Positions 35,966 through 47,169 of a stretch of DNA of 64,000 nt are shown here, one piece after another. The DNA is from Gorsachius magnificus (lineage: Eukaryota; Chordata; Aves; Pelecaniformes; Ardeidae). The stretch lies in the NCBI GenBank assembly GCA_034008185.1, contig CM067086.1:30215007-30279006 (forward strand), given 5' to 3'. Position 1 is the stretch's first letter; each line of letters begins with the position of its first letter. The notes below the pieces were generated by a model, which did no database searches, was not told the DNA's origin, and saw nothing but the letters and a program-made list of their open reading frames with translations. Made by a program: the position numbers and the translations under genes.

Positions 35966-36960
35966 TGGCGCGGTCAGCAGGTCTCAGTGAGAAATGCCTT
36001 TCTGGAGAAAGACTAAAGAAGAAAAGAGACACTCTGCCTGGCTGGCCCTGCACAAATCCATAATGGGTATTTGTAAGGGGCTTAGCCCAGGCAGTTTCCC
36101 CAATGGATTTAGAAACTAAGGAGGAATTGTCAGAATGCCCACCCCAGCTGAAGTATTATCCTGTCTTAGAAAACAGGGGCTGGGGAAAGGAAAAGCTAAG
36201 GAGAATTTGTGCCATCTTTGGTTGTTATTAACGTGCTTGAAACGGACACGGGGGTGCTTACTGCCAATGCAGAAAGACCTGCATGAGCTACAGTGCAGCT
36301 CTGCATCACAGCCCCCAAGCAGCAAGCTGCGATGCAGGCGCCTGTGGTGCAAGGGGGGCATGCAGAGCAGCCCAGGAAGGGCACCACAGAGGCACGAGCT
36401 ATTTGCCAGGGGGATGAATGGCAGGACGAGGACCGCTGAGCCTCTGGTGAGGATGAGTAGACAGAGGGGCCAGAGGACAAGTGCAGCGAGAGTGTTTCTG
36501 TTCAGCCACTAGTGATTCACAAAGCAAAGGGGCCCCCAGGAGCAGCTCAGCCTGTTCTTATGGTGTGGTGTGCAATCTTACACAGCCTGAGTTTCAAGAT
36601 TTAGCAAAAAGATGGGACTTTGGAGGAGACTGTACACTTAAATCCTAAGCAATTAAAGAGCGCTTGGGTGGCATCTTGCAAAACCCTGATGACCCAGCAG
36701 CTCAGAGGAGCGCAGGGTAATGCAGCCCGCTCCTTGTGGGTATGGCTTCCGGAGGCTTTAAAGACAGAATATCCCTCACCTCCTGACTGGAATAATAAAA
36801 CAGCACTGTGGAAAAATGCATCCAAGGCTTGTCAGTATTTACGGGAATTGGCCACACTTGGTAGATCCTGGTATGGAACTTTTTGCACCAGCATGAAAAC
36901 CCCCATATTAAGAGGGTACCTTGTTTGCCTTGAAAGGACCAAATTTCCTTGCTAGGGGCT
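35966..36960 (+). mobile_element. Degraded endogenous retrovirus leader and gag-like remnant
   Basis: Starts at a TGG primer-site-like motif after the LTR. A methionine-initiated frame soon follows (about 35995), then open frames broken by stops (36135–36512, 36620–36955). The peptide near 36147 (AEVLSCLRKQGLGKG) has the look of a retroviral Gag N-terminal helix region. No protease, polymerase or envelope similarity was seen. The locus is broken and non-functional. Confidence 0.4.
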
Positions 36961-37084
36961 GCTGCAAGAAAACCAGTGGGGGAGGTTATTCTATCACTAA
37001 GACAGCCTACAATTATCAGATTGAAAAAGAAGAGACAAAGCCTGAAGCATTTCAAACGCAGCAGCTCATCTTCACTTGAGACCA

Positions 37085-37262
37085 TCTTGCAGCACTGTTC
37101 AATAAGGTCAAGGCCACACAAGGAGCGTATCACTGCCACCAAGTGGGAGCTGCCTGTGGGCTCTGCTTTTAGGGAGAGTTGGCAGAGTTTCTCCTGTGGT
37201 GAAGGGATCTGCGCAGCACAGCATGGGCCTGAAGGCCATGCTGTATGCGCATCATGGCACAG
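37085..37262 (-). mobile_element. Inverted partial LTR of family B
   Basis: Read on the minus strand this block aligns by eye with 35465–35640. Shared features include GCATGGCCTTCAGGC versus GCGTGGCCTTCAGGC, TGTGCTGCGCAGATCCC versus TGTGCTGCACAGATCCC, and AGGCAGCTCCCAC versus CAGCAGCTCCCAC. The arrangement is tail-to-tail around the gag-like remnant, suggesting a rearranged or nested insertion. Confidence 0.6.
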
Positions 37263-37655
37263 CACAAGCACTCAGAATGGTGACAGTCACCAAATTTGCC
37301 TGCGAATAATGAAAGTACTTCCCACAGTAGGGCAGGCTGCTTTAAAACACTGTGTAAACACACGATTTACAGACTGCAAGAAAGTTCATTAGCTTCCTGA
37401 AGTTACCTAGGGTGCAGTAATATGACTGGTGAAAGGGAAAAAAAATTTTAAAAATTAAGCACTTCCTTTTTCTAGTCATTCAGCCATGCAGAATTGCTCC
37501 TAGAGCAGATACCCATTTTAATCAGAACATTTGATTTCTCTACCCACGCCAAAGCCTTTCTGCCCCCAGACGAGGTACCATGGTCCAGACTGCTGATTCA
37601 CACCTAGCAGGTATAAGGTGAGAACAAGACAGAACGCTTTCTAAACAAATGTATG

Positions 37656-37661
37656 TTTATT
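37656..37661 (-). terminator. RIOX1 poly(A) signal
   Basis: AATAAA on the minus strand (TTTATT on plus), 20 bp past the RIOX1 stop codon. This implies a very short 3' UTR. Confidence 0.65.
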
Positions 37662-37680
37662 TTGTTAAAAAAATAAAGAG

Positions 37681-39239
37681 TTACATTTGCACCAGAGGCT
37701 TCTTTGTAGTCAGAATGCCCTTCTCAAACAGGACCATGGCTAGAGAAATCTTGTCCTCCAAGGTTTCAGACGGAAGTGTATCCACACTGACATAGTTTGG
37801 ATAGGAAGACAGGAGAAATTCGATACTGTCTGTATACTCAGGATCTATCTCCAGGAACTTGGGTTCCTCCTTGTGATACACTCTTGAGTTTTCTGTCGTG
37901 TAATACAGCATCACACCTGCTTCTTCATTACACAATCTAACGATGCCATGGCGGAGGAGACGTACTTCTGTGTCTTTTGTTATCAGTATATCGACATCGC
38001 GGGGGCCTCCATCCTGCCACCGGGCCGGGAAGCCGTACATGCTCTGCGCCTTTTCACTTTGCGTAAGCACTGGGGGGAGACAGTCATGAAGAAATGACTT
38101 GGCTTTCTGATCCACAGCAGCATCAATGGGTGCATAGTCAACGAGTTTCTTTATCAGGCTCTGCACTTTCTCTATAAAGGCCGTTCGGCGAACGTTGACT
38201 ACGTCCGAGTTGGCGACCCCCATGTACCCCAGGTAGTCCATGGGAAGCCCTTGCCGGTACTCCACATCCTCCTCCAGGGCCATCTGCAGGGCAGCCGGGA
38301 GGAGCTTCTCCAGGAGGTCCCCCCAGGAGTTCCTCTGGTAGGAAGACACTGTGATGTGGAGCGAGTGCGCATCAGGGAGACAGTCGCCCTGGTGGATGAA
38401 GCCACGGGGGAAGTACAGCAGGTCCCCGGGTCCCAGCACTGTCTCCAGCACAGGCTCACCAAGTTCAGCCTGAGTGAGGTTTGCACTGGAGAACTGGGGC
38501 AGCACCTCGGCATCCGTCCGGGGTCTGTAGACACGCCAGTGCTTCTTCCCCTCCAGCTGCAGCACGAAGGCCTCATGTCATCGTAGTGGGGGGCAAAGCC
38601 CTGCGTCCCAGGTGGCGTGAGGTACGTGTTGGCCCCTGCCATGCTGCCAAAGTGCTCCTGGAGGATGGAGAGGAAGTGCCAGACGGTGGGGGAGAAGACC
38701 TGGGGGCAGAGGAGCCGCAGGGAGCAGCCATTCTGGTAGAAGTCCCAGACGACAGCAGGCAGGGCCCGGCCGGAGGGGTTGTGCGTCTCCCGCACCCCTT
38801 CGGCGTAGCTGGTCACGTCCAGGTGGGTGCCGAAGTGGACCTTGCCGCCTCGCAGGGCAGCGTCGAAGTCGGCCGTGGAGAAGAGCCCCGCGTAGTAGCC
38901 AGGGTCGCCCCGCCGCAGCGGCGGCGGCGGCTGTGGCGGCGGGGCCTCCGGCTCCGGGCCCCCGTCTCCCGCCCCGCCGCGCCTCGGCTGCGCCTTGGCC
39001 CGCTCCACGCGGCCGGAGCGCGCGGCGGCGATGGGCGCCGGCGGGGCCCTCGGCTCCGGGCCGCCGCTTCCCGCCCCGCCGCGCCTCGGCCGCGCCTTGG
39101 CCCGCTTGCCTCCCGCGGACAGCGGCGTCCGGCGGCGGCGCCGCTCCAGCCGCCCGGCCCCCGCCGCCCGGCGGTACACCGAGAGTGCCGAGAGCCGCCC
39201 CGCCCGCCGCTGCTGCTGCTCCGCGCCACCCGCCGCCAT
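37681..39239 (-). CDS. RIOX1: RIOX1 / NO66 ribosomal oxygenase 1 (single exon, frame broken once)
   Basis: Fe(II)/2-oxoglutarate JmjC oxygenase of the nucleolus; the family hydroxylates His of ribosomal protein RPL8 and can demethylate H3K4/K36. The gene is intronless, as in mammals. The ATG at 39239 opens a basic, Pro/Gly/Ala-rich tail, then the conserved JmjC region: [66 protein letters not shown]. Between 38574 and 38575 one base is missing: GAC AT-GAG GCC should be DD-I-EAF. The remainder is open in the next frame to the stop at 37681 ([29 protein letters not shown], then the winged-helix end). Iron ligands His218 and Asp220 lie before the break and His283 after it (numbered as if the base were present; about 519 residues against 641 in human). 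About 50 residues conserved in human just before YYxGLFS are absent. It is either an assembly error or a pseudogene; two lesions in one conserved gene make error in GC-rich DNA plausible. Confidence 0.9.
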
Positions 39240-39370
39240 GGCCGCCCAGCCCCGCCCCGCCCCCCCGGGCCGCTTCCGCCGGGGCCTTCGCGTGCGGGTG
39301 CAGCCGGGAGCGTCCCGGGCACGGGATCCCTGGGCGGAGGGACCCCGCGTGCAAAGCCCGTCCGCCGGGG
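38780..39370. promoter_or_regulatory. CpG island at the RIOX1 5' end
   Basis: GC- and CpG-rich block over the start of RIOX1 and about 130 bp upstream, ending near 39370. The long open frames on the plus strand here (38481–39442) are antisense composition artefacts. Confidence 0.7.
38937..39104 (-). repeat. Imperfect 66-bp direct repeat within the RIOX1 N-terminus
   Basis: Two units at 39104–39039 and 39002–38937, separated by 36 bp, about 90% alike by eye. They encode [19 protein letters not shown] and [19 protein letters not shown] segments, each followed by PEPxAPP. The region is extremely GC-rich and is where the human-conserved pre-JmjC segment should follow. Confidence 0.85.
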
Positions 39371-39439
39371 GAGGCTTTAGGGGCGTGCTTGTGGTGCTGC
39401 ATAAACCGGAATAGCTTCTGGCTTATCATCGCGTCCACT

Positions 39440-40202
39440 TAACATATACCAGGCTTATAAACACTCCCCCCCACCCCCCCCTAAAAAAAAAAAAAAAAAA
39501 AAGAAAAAGGAAAGGTGAGGCGATTCCACTAGGAACTAACATAGATCTGTTCCCTGGCTTTGTGCTGTAAGTACACTCTAAGCTCGTGCAGAATGTTTTC
39601 CCGAAGGTGTACCATGAGGATAGGCTTTTGGACAGCCTGCGATTGCTTTGCAGCCTAATGAAGTGAGGTGAGGTCAGACCCACTTCATAAGGCTCTGTCG
39701 CACGAGGAATAGAGATCCAGGTCAGATGGAGCCTAGATCTGGTGTGCCTTCCCTCCCCTGTCTTGTGCTTCCGATGGGGATGGCAGGGATCCAAGGATCC
39801 CAAAACCCAACAGGCTGTTGTGTCATTTAGTGGTTGGTTTTGTTTTGGTTTTTTTTTTTTCCAAATGCACTAACTGCCTGGGCAGACCCATGTTCTCTCT
39901 CCATCTCTCTCCTAGGCCTGAAGCTTCCGAGAGGACATCGGCAGTGCCACTGCAGGTACCCGGGCAGCCTCAGGGCTGCTCCACACTTCCAGAGGCTGTG
40001 GCTTCAGCACGGAAAGCTTCGCTGGAGGGTAGAGGACAGAGCAGCAAGACTCAGCTCACAGCCAGTGTGAAAAACTGCAGGGGTTTGTATTGTCAGACTG
40101 TGTTGATGCTCTTCTGATCAAGAACAAGCTTCTGTACAAGAAATTCACTATGTAGTACTTCCATGAGAAAAGTCTTTAATGGACTCTGATAATTCATGGG
40201 AA
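39440..40202. other. Intergenic, RIOX1 upstream
   Basis: Contains C- and A-runs at about 39468–39505 and a T-run at about 39850. No gene or transposon identified before the CR1 fragment. Confidence 0.5.
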
Positions 40203-40327
40203 TTGGATGGGGCTCTGAGCAACCTGATCTAGTTAGTGGTGTCCCTGCTCACTGCAGGGGGGTTGGACTAGATGACCTCTAGGGGTCCCTTCCAACCCAA
40301 AACATTCTATGATTCTATGATTCTATA
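40203..40327 (+). mobile_element. CR1 LINE 3' end, fragment 1
   Basis: Sequence typical of the chicken-repeat-1 tail: GGGCTCTGAGCAACCTGATC, GGGGTTGGACTAGATGACCT, GGTCCCTTCCAACCCAAAAC, ending in ATTCTATG octamer copies. CR1 copies are usually 5'-truncated and end in this octamer array. Confidence 0.9.
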
Positions 40328-40885
40328 ATGGATTTTGCATGAGAATTTATTCTCCAGAGGCTGCTGTGAGTCTAAAGCATTTAACTGGAGCAATTACCCA
40401 AGTGTGCCTGGGCACCCTCTGGTTCACAAGGGTGTTATTAGTCTCTCACAGATACAAATACCAGCTTCACACAGTACGTTAAATGAGCAGCTAACATTCA
40501 CAAAGCATGTGCAGATTGGTTCCTCGGGCCACTCAGTGTACCAGGCCTAGGACATGCAGCTGAAAAGCAAATTTTGACCTCTCTTAACTTCACTGTTGCC
40601 TGGGTTTCAAACCAGATCTTCATTTCAGGTTTGCCAGAAGTCAGGAGCAGAAATCATTAGTTAGGCCTAACGAGGATGAGTTCAGCTGTTAATTCTAGAA
40701 CAGGGGCAGCATCTTAAAGGTTTAAGAATTGTTGGATTGCTTTAAACAAACCCTCACAAATCAGTCTCACATCTTGTCACTGTGCTGTAAGCTGCTGAGA
40801 CCAGTTTTATATGTATGCAGTAATGACTATTTTAATGTTGGAGGTATTTTGCTGATAGGGTTCTGCTGGCACAGCCTTTGCAGCC

Positions 40886-41267
40886 AAAGCTTGTTTAGCT
40901 TGGAGAAAAGGAGGCTGAGGGGAGACCTTATTGTGCTCTACAACTACCTGAAAGGAGGGTGTAGTGAGGTGGGTGTCTGTCTCTTCTCCCAGGTAATGGG
41001 CAATAGGATGAGAGGAAATGGTCTCAACTTGTACCAGGGAGGCTTAGGTTAGACATTAGGAAATATTTTTTTCGATGAAAATGTTGTCAAGCATTGGAAT
41101 GGGCTGCTCAGGGAAGTGGTTGAGTCCCCATCCCGGGAGGTATTTAAAAGATGGGTAGATGAGGTGCTTAGGGACATGGCTTAGTGGTGGGATGGCAGGG
41201 TTAGGTTAACGGTTGGACTTGATGATCTTAAAGGTCTTTTCTAACCTAAACGATTCTATGATTCTAA
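40886..41267 (+). mobile_element. CR1 LINE 3' end, fragment 2
   Basis: About 380 bp of the CR1 3' region. It includes TTGTTTAGCTTGGAGAAAAG, GGAGACCTTATTGTGCTCTA, TTCTCCCAGGTAATGGGC, CATTGGAATGGGCTGCTCAG, GGTTGGACTTGATGATCTTA and the terminal GATTCTATGATTCTA. It is 5'-truncated and non-coding. Confidence 0.95.
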
Positions 41268-42546
41268 AAGCAACAACAGCAGCAGCAAATCGCCCTGTTG
41301 TACCACGACGGCTTTGAGCTGAAGGAGTTGGATTTTAGATGTGAGTAGGCAACACTTTTTGCCTCCGGTTTAACGTCTTGAACGTTTTCGGCTTTGCCAG
41401 CAGGTGGCAGAGGCCGATCGGGGCTCCGCACCCCTGCAGTGGAAAACGCGGGTGGAAAGGGCTAGCGCATTTTCCTGGCCAGGCGACTGGCGTAGATGGG
41501 GTTTGAAAGGAGAGGGAGCCTGTGTGTGCGTGCGTAGACTGGAAGAGAAGAGGAGGGAAGGGTGAACTCTCTGTTTCAATCCATTCTTTGTTTTCCCAAG
41601 GTTAAGCTCTGCTTACCAGAATAATCTTATCAGCTGAAACCGTTGCGACAGAACTGGACCCTTAACAAAACCGAGATGCAGGCGCTTTGAAATATGGTAG
41701 AAGTCAGGCTATTGTCTGCTTTAATTATACATAAGCATGGCTAAATAGGCTTGGGGGAAGAGATACCTTTGAAAAATCTGGGTGTCTGGGTCGTTATTTG
41801 TGTTACTGTTTAATTTACTCAAGTGCAACTGATTCTTCTCAGAAGAAGCTGAGCACTGTACACAGAGCCTGACCCGAGTTACGCCAGAATATCTGTAATG
41901 ACTGCAGCAAAGCTACTCTGGATGTTTACCAGTACAGCAGGTTCAAAGTCTCATTTGAGGGCTCTGATCTTCATATGGATGTCACTTTCTACCACTGAGA
42001 GACAGGTGATTGACATTGGATTTTTTTTTTTGATGTATAACAAAGTCTCAGAGTGAAGGACAGGGTGGAAAATAATGGTGGTGAAATCTCTATAACTATG
42101 AAATGTTTCTTTTGATGATTTAGCCTTTCTAATAGTAAATGCTTTCAAGATTAAAGAATGTTGCAATTTTTCTGTGTGATACAAGAAAGGGGTTTGACCC
42201 AAGGCAAAAAGAGGGAGCTTCAAGATCACTTACAGAGTACTCACATGGTTGTCTAGCAATAGCCACAAGGTCTACATACTGGTTTCATTCATTGTCCAAT
42301 ATTTCAAGGGAATTTGTGGTAAAGAAAGAACAGTGTCACATACAGCTCTTTAAACAAAAGGAAAGTAGCACAGATCTCTGAATGATTAGGTGGTCCCCAG
42401 CTGCTGCTCACATAGACAGAGTAGCAACTGGGGGCTCAATTAAATTTCTTAATTAGAATTTAGCACAAAGTCAGTCAGATTTTAAGAGTGTATAAGCTGC
42501 ATTGCCAAGAGCCACACGTGTTTTATCTAAGAGGACATGAGTGAGT
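41268..42546. other. Intergenic, no feature recognised
   Basis: Spacer between the CR1 fragment and the second family A LTR. No coding or RNA feature seen. Confidence 0.5.
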
Positions 42547-43114
42547 TGTCCTGGTTTCGGCTGGGATAGAGTTGATTTTCTTCATAGTGGCTTACATAGT
42601 GCTGTGTTTTGGATTTAGTACTAGAAGAATGCTGATAACACACTGATGTTTTAGTTGTTGCTAAGTAGTGCTAAGACTAGCCAAGGGCTTCTCAGCTCTG
42701 CCAGGTGCACAAGAAGCTGGGAGGGGGCACAGCCAGGACAGCTGACCCCAGCTGGCCATAGGGCTATTCCATACCATATGACATCATGCTCAGTATATAA
42801 GCTGGGGGAAGAAGAAGGAAGGGGGGGACGTTCGGAGTGATGGCGTTTGTCTTCCCAAGTCACCGTTATGTGTGATGGAGCCCTGCCTTCCTGGGGATGG
42901 CTGAGCACCTGCCTACCCATGGGAAGCAGTGAATGAATTCCTTTCTTTGCTTTGCTTGTGCGCGTGGCTTTTGCTTTCCCTATTAAACTGTCTTTATCTC
43001 AACCCACGAGCTTTTTTACTTTTACCTTTCTGATTCTTTCTCCCATCCCACTCTGGGGGGAGTGAGTGAGTGGCTGTGTGGTGCTTAGTTGCCTGCCGGG
43101 GTTAAACCACAACA
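42547..43114 (+). mobile_element. Solo LTR, avian endogenous retrovirus family A, copy 2
   Basis: 568 bp, from TGTCCTGGTTTCGGCTGGGA to GGTTAAACCACAACA. It has a TATATAAG box near 42796 and the ATTAAACTGTCTTTATCTCA poly(A) region near 42983. The flanks TGAGT (42542–42546) and TAAGT (43115–43119) look like a 5-bp target duplication with one later change, which fits ERVL-type integration. Same family and orientation as the LTR at 30650. Confidence 0.9.
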
Positions 43115-45395
43115 TAAGTGCTACTTATTAAAGAGCTGCAAGTGACTTCAAAAGAAGTAAGTAAATGGCACCTTGAAGAGATGTGGTGTTTTTTTGATAT
43201 TTTAACCTTATGCCGTTCCCTGTTCAAATAATGGAAATCACGAGTTTAAAGAGCAGCTTGGATAAGGCCTGATCCTGCAAAGCTATGAGCAGTCTTCACT
43301 AATGAGTGGAAAGGGCAAAATCCTTTGCAATTCTTTGTGTGTTGGATACTCAGTTCTTCACCATCATGCAAACTGCCCAGTACTTTTTCTCTGCTCCCAG
43401 CAAACCGTTAATGTAAACCAGTCACTTTCAGAAAGTTAAACTTGGTTTAATTCTTTTCCTCTTTATTACTTTGCTGGCAACTTTCCTTGTGCACTGTCAG
43501 TTTTGTTCTCATGCCAAAAGCAATACCCAGTAAGGAAAAAGAACATTTCAAGCCTCCACTAAGGGGTTTCCTTAGCTAGAGCCCTGACAATCTCATACAG
43601 CCTAGTGGCATCCAGTATGTCATCGCTGGAAGGACACTGGGCTGGATTGTGAAGCCTGCTCTTCGTTGTGAAAGCGATGAAGTTCACTGCCAGATAACAA
43701 GACTAAAAGCTAATTCAGGAACTGTTTCTCAAGAGCTATCCTCTGGCCCCCCTCATCAGAGTGAATGCACTCACTCACTGAAGCATCTCTTGGCAGAGAT
43801 TTTGGCCTTCCTCCAGCTGTTTCTCTCTTCTCAGGGATTTTCTTATTCAGTGACTGGTTGTGGTCTTTGACGCTGGTTATCTTGTACACAGAGCCCCACT
43901 GAGAAAAGAAGCATTCCCTGCCATGGAACAGTCCAATTAAAACAAATTTATAAAAACAATAATTACAAGGTCCAGTCTTCCCTATGAAATTATCTTTTTG
44001 TAGGGATTTGGAAGCACAGACATTTTGTCTTGTCCCCTGTGACGCTAAAATACATACTTTGTAAGTTAAAGCTGAATTTCCCGAACGTATTTGAGCAGGA
44101 CCCTCAACTGAGCTTATTCACCCCCTTGACGGGGCATGCGTACTTTGAAAGCATTTTGAAATAATTTTGTCAGGGTTTTTGTGCTCTTAATAGATGCTGT
44201 CTAGCATTTGGTAGCATTGAGCAGATAACATCTGCAGTGACTCTGTAGGCAGTAACTAAACGCAAAGCTGCAGACTCCAAGACTCCGGTCTTGTTGCTTT
44301 TCAGCAGGAGAGGTAAATGGCCATGAGGGAAAAATCCCCATCCTAAAATGAAAGCAAAGTGAACCTGAATGAAGTATTTGCCCTGTAGGATTAGTCACAT
44401 CTATATGTAAGAGATAGAAGGTATAGTCAAGCTGTTCCTGCATGCATCATGGATCTCGTGCTAGAGAACGTTCTTTTGATGTGCACAGGCCACGGCTCTT
44501 GACAAGCTGTTTGGGTGATGCTTCTCAATGGAAGAAAGATTTTGAAGGATTCTTGCTGTTCACATCCTTTCTGTATTAATGATGGCAACTGCAAGGCTTT
44601 GTTCATTAAACTTATTTATGCCCACTATTTCAAAATGAACATATAGCCATGTTACCATACAGCAGCACCATTCAACATTTGATACTTCTGTAAGTTTCTC
44701 CTTTTCAGAAGCCTTGCAAAAGACTTTACTTTTATTTCCTGCAAAAGCTGCCTACACTGAAGTTTTTCTGAAGTACTCTGAAATTGCTCGCTCACCTCTG
44801 ATGCAGCACTACCAGGATGGAAATACCTTGCAAACAGGATGTCTTGGTTTAGCAACCATATTGTTCAGGTCTGCTCGGAGCATGACAGGAGAAAGCCCGT
44901 GTAGTACTCGTGTATTTGCTTCCTGATTTGTATTGCTGCTAGACAATGTGGTACCTCCTAGAAGTAGTTTTGAACGTTTTCAGCGCTCATCCACACACGC
45001 AGGCTCCCACTGGTTTACCTGTTACTGTCAAAAAGATGGAATTCCTCTTGGGCGAGCACAGTTATGCTTATGTTGTAGTATTTATATGGGTATGGCTTGT
45101 TCCTAGAATGGATAACATTACGGTGTGATTAGAGAAGGGAGATTTAATCACTGACGTTCTTTTAGATAGCCAATAGGGGAGAACGATGTTAAGCCTCCGG
45201 GTATCTGCAGTGAGGATATGGAGTTTGCATTATCATGAGCGTGTGTGTAATACACTCTCAGGTCCTTAGGGGATAGCGTACTGAGACCAGGAAGGATCTC
45301 TGCTAGAAAGGCACTGCTGACAGGAGTAAGTGGGCATGGCAGGAAGAGCCATGGCCATATTAATCCTGCATATGGCCCATGGAGCCCTGTTCTCG

Positions 45396-45436
<41 letters not shown>

Positions 45437-47100
45437 GGAAAGGGGGGAAATTGGGTTGGATTTCTTGGGAATGCTATGAAGCATCTCCCAATTCCTTGTT
45501 GTCCATAGGGATTGAAGCACCTTGAAGCCTTGCTTCCAGCATCATTCCTTGGAGAATTAATTTCTCCCCTTGCACAGGAACTCTCTGTGGGAAGACTGAG
45601 TACACAGAACATGACTCGGACCCGCAGCGCAGCACTGCGAGTGTGCAGTTTGCTGTTTGGATGCTCAGCTTGTCCAGCTAGGTGACCTCTAGGGTCATCT
45701 TCCTTTCCTTTCCCACCACAGCCCCCTTTCCCTTCGGTCACCAATGACAATGTGGACAGGTCAAGTTAGGGAGAGATACAAACAGCCAAGCAGAGAAGTA
45801 GGAATGGCAACAAATCAACTTAACTATCTAATAAATATTTGTAAAAGCTATATATAGCTGAAGCATATACTAGAACTTTATTTACAATAGCACGTTCTGG
45901 CCTTTTCCTTGCCAGCCCTCAAATACTTTTCATTTGGAAGCAGAGCATCTTTGTAATACAGGAAATGTTCCTTAGAAATTAAGGTTTAGGGCACCATGTT
46001 TTATGAAAATTTTTGTCAGAAATCCAGAGGCTACTGTGAATGCAATATTTTAAGAGCTATGCCGGGCCAGGAGTGTTTTTGTAAAATCAGAAGAAAACTC
46101 AGGACTGGTAGAAACGTCTTGGTCTGTCTAGTCATTTCGGAGCATGTTGGGCTCCAACATAGCTGTGTCGTGCTGTTGGCTGAGAGCAGCAATCTGAAAG
46201 TAATTGAGAAGCAACTGTGAGAGGGAAGGCAGCTCTCTGCTTTGGTTTTGCTTTCCAAGTAGAAGGATATGTAAAAAGATGTGAGGAAAAGAAAAGAAAA
46301 AAAAAAAAAAGGAGGTATCTTAGTTTAATTTGTGAGCAAGGGACGATTTGGGGGTCAGAGCACCAGTCTGAAACGCAGAGTCATGTTCATACTTCTGCCT
46401 GAGCACCTCCTACGTGAACTTGGTAAATGATTTTTGCAAACGATGTTCTGAAATACCCACTGATTTCAGTTGCTTTATTTTCTGGATGTTTGCCAGTTAA
46501 CATTAAGGCCTGTATTCCCTGTTGCTCTGTTTCTTTGCTGGATTCAGAAACAAAGAGGAACAAGGGGGATGGTGCTTGCAGGGAGAAGATAATGATGCAG
46601 AGAAACCTCATGTAATCTTTGCATTTCAATTTCCTGGGGTGGTGGTTGGTTGGTTTTGGTTTTTTTTTGTTTTGTTTTTTGTTTTTTTTTTGCAGCTGAA
46701 TGCTCTGGGAACTGTTCTGGCTTGCATTTTGGATGAAGTAGCTGCTTGAAAGTCTGGTGAGAGGAGGCAGGTGTTGGAAATACGCATTCTGGATAATGCG
46801 GTCAGGCCAAGCCCCATACACGCAGTCACACGGGTGCTACACGCAGAGGATTCCGCTGGGTAACTTCCCTTCGAAGCGCAGCCTCCCTGCTGAATTCAGC
46901 ACCTGGTACTGCCTCTGCTTTGAATAATGGAGGCACGCTTGTGCGTCTTGGGCTGGAGGAAGGAAACCTGAGATTTTGGATCTCAGAAAGTCCCAATCAT
47001 GGAGGTTGATGTGTGGTAGAGAGGAGCCTGCTCATGTTTTCCCTGCAAACGCAGCCTCCAGCTGGAGGGCGTTCCGTGGGCCATTGCTGGAGAATGGGCA
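43115..47100. other. Intergenic, upstream of the CpG island
   Basis: 4 kb without a recognisable gene. It holds a 34-bp A-run at 45401–45434, an A-run at about 46296 and T-rich stretches at about 46660–46692. The 200-residue minus frame at 45148–45750 runs through the A-run as poly-Phe and is not credible as protein. Confidence 0.5.
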
Positions 47101-47169
47101 TTAGCAGCACCTGGGGAAGGTGGGAGTTACCACACGTGGTTTATTGGAGGGAAACCGAGGTGGCACTGG

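Noticed and set aside
38481..39442. Plus-strand and second minus-strand open frames (up to 299 residues) over RIOX1
   Set aside because: Shadows of the RIOX1 coding region and its CpG island; only the two frames carrying JmjC homology are real.
30650..43114. The two family A LTRs as the ends of a single 12.5-kb provirus
   Set aside because: The interval holds RIOX1, an ACOT pseudogene and other repeats rather than retroviral genes, and copy 2 has its own near-matching 5-bp flanks.
45148..45750. 200-residue minus-strand frame
   Set aside because: It contains a poly-Phe stretch from the A-run and has no similarity to known families.
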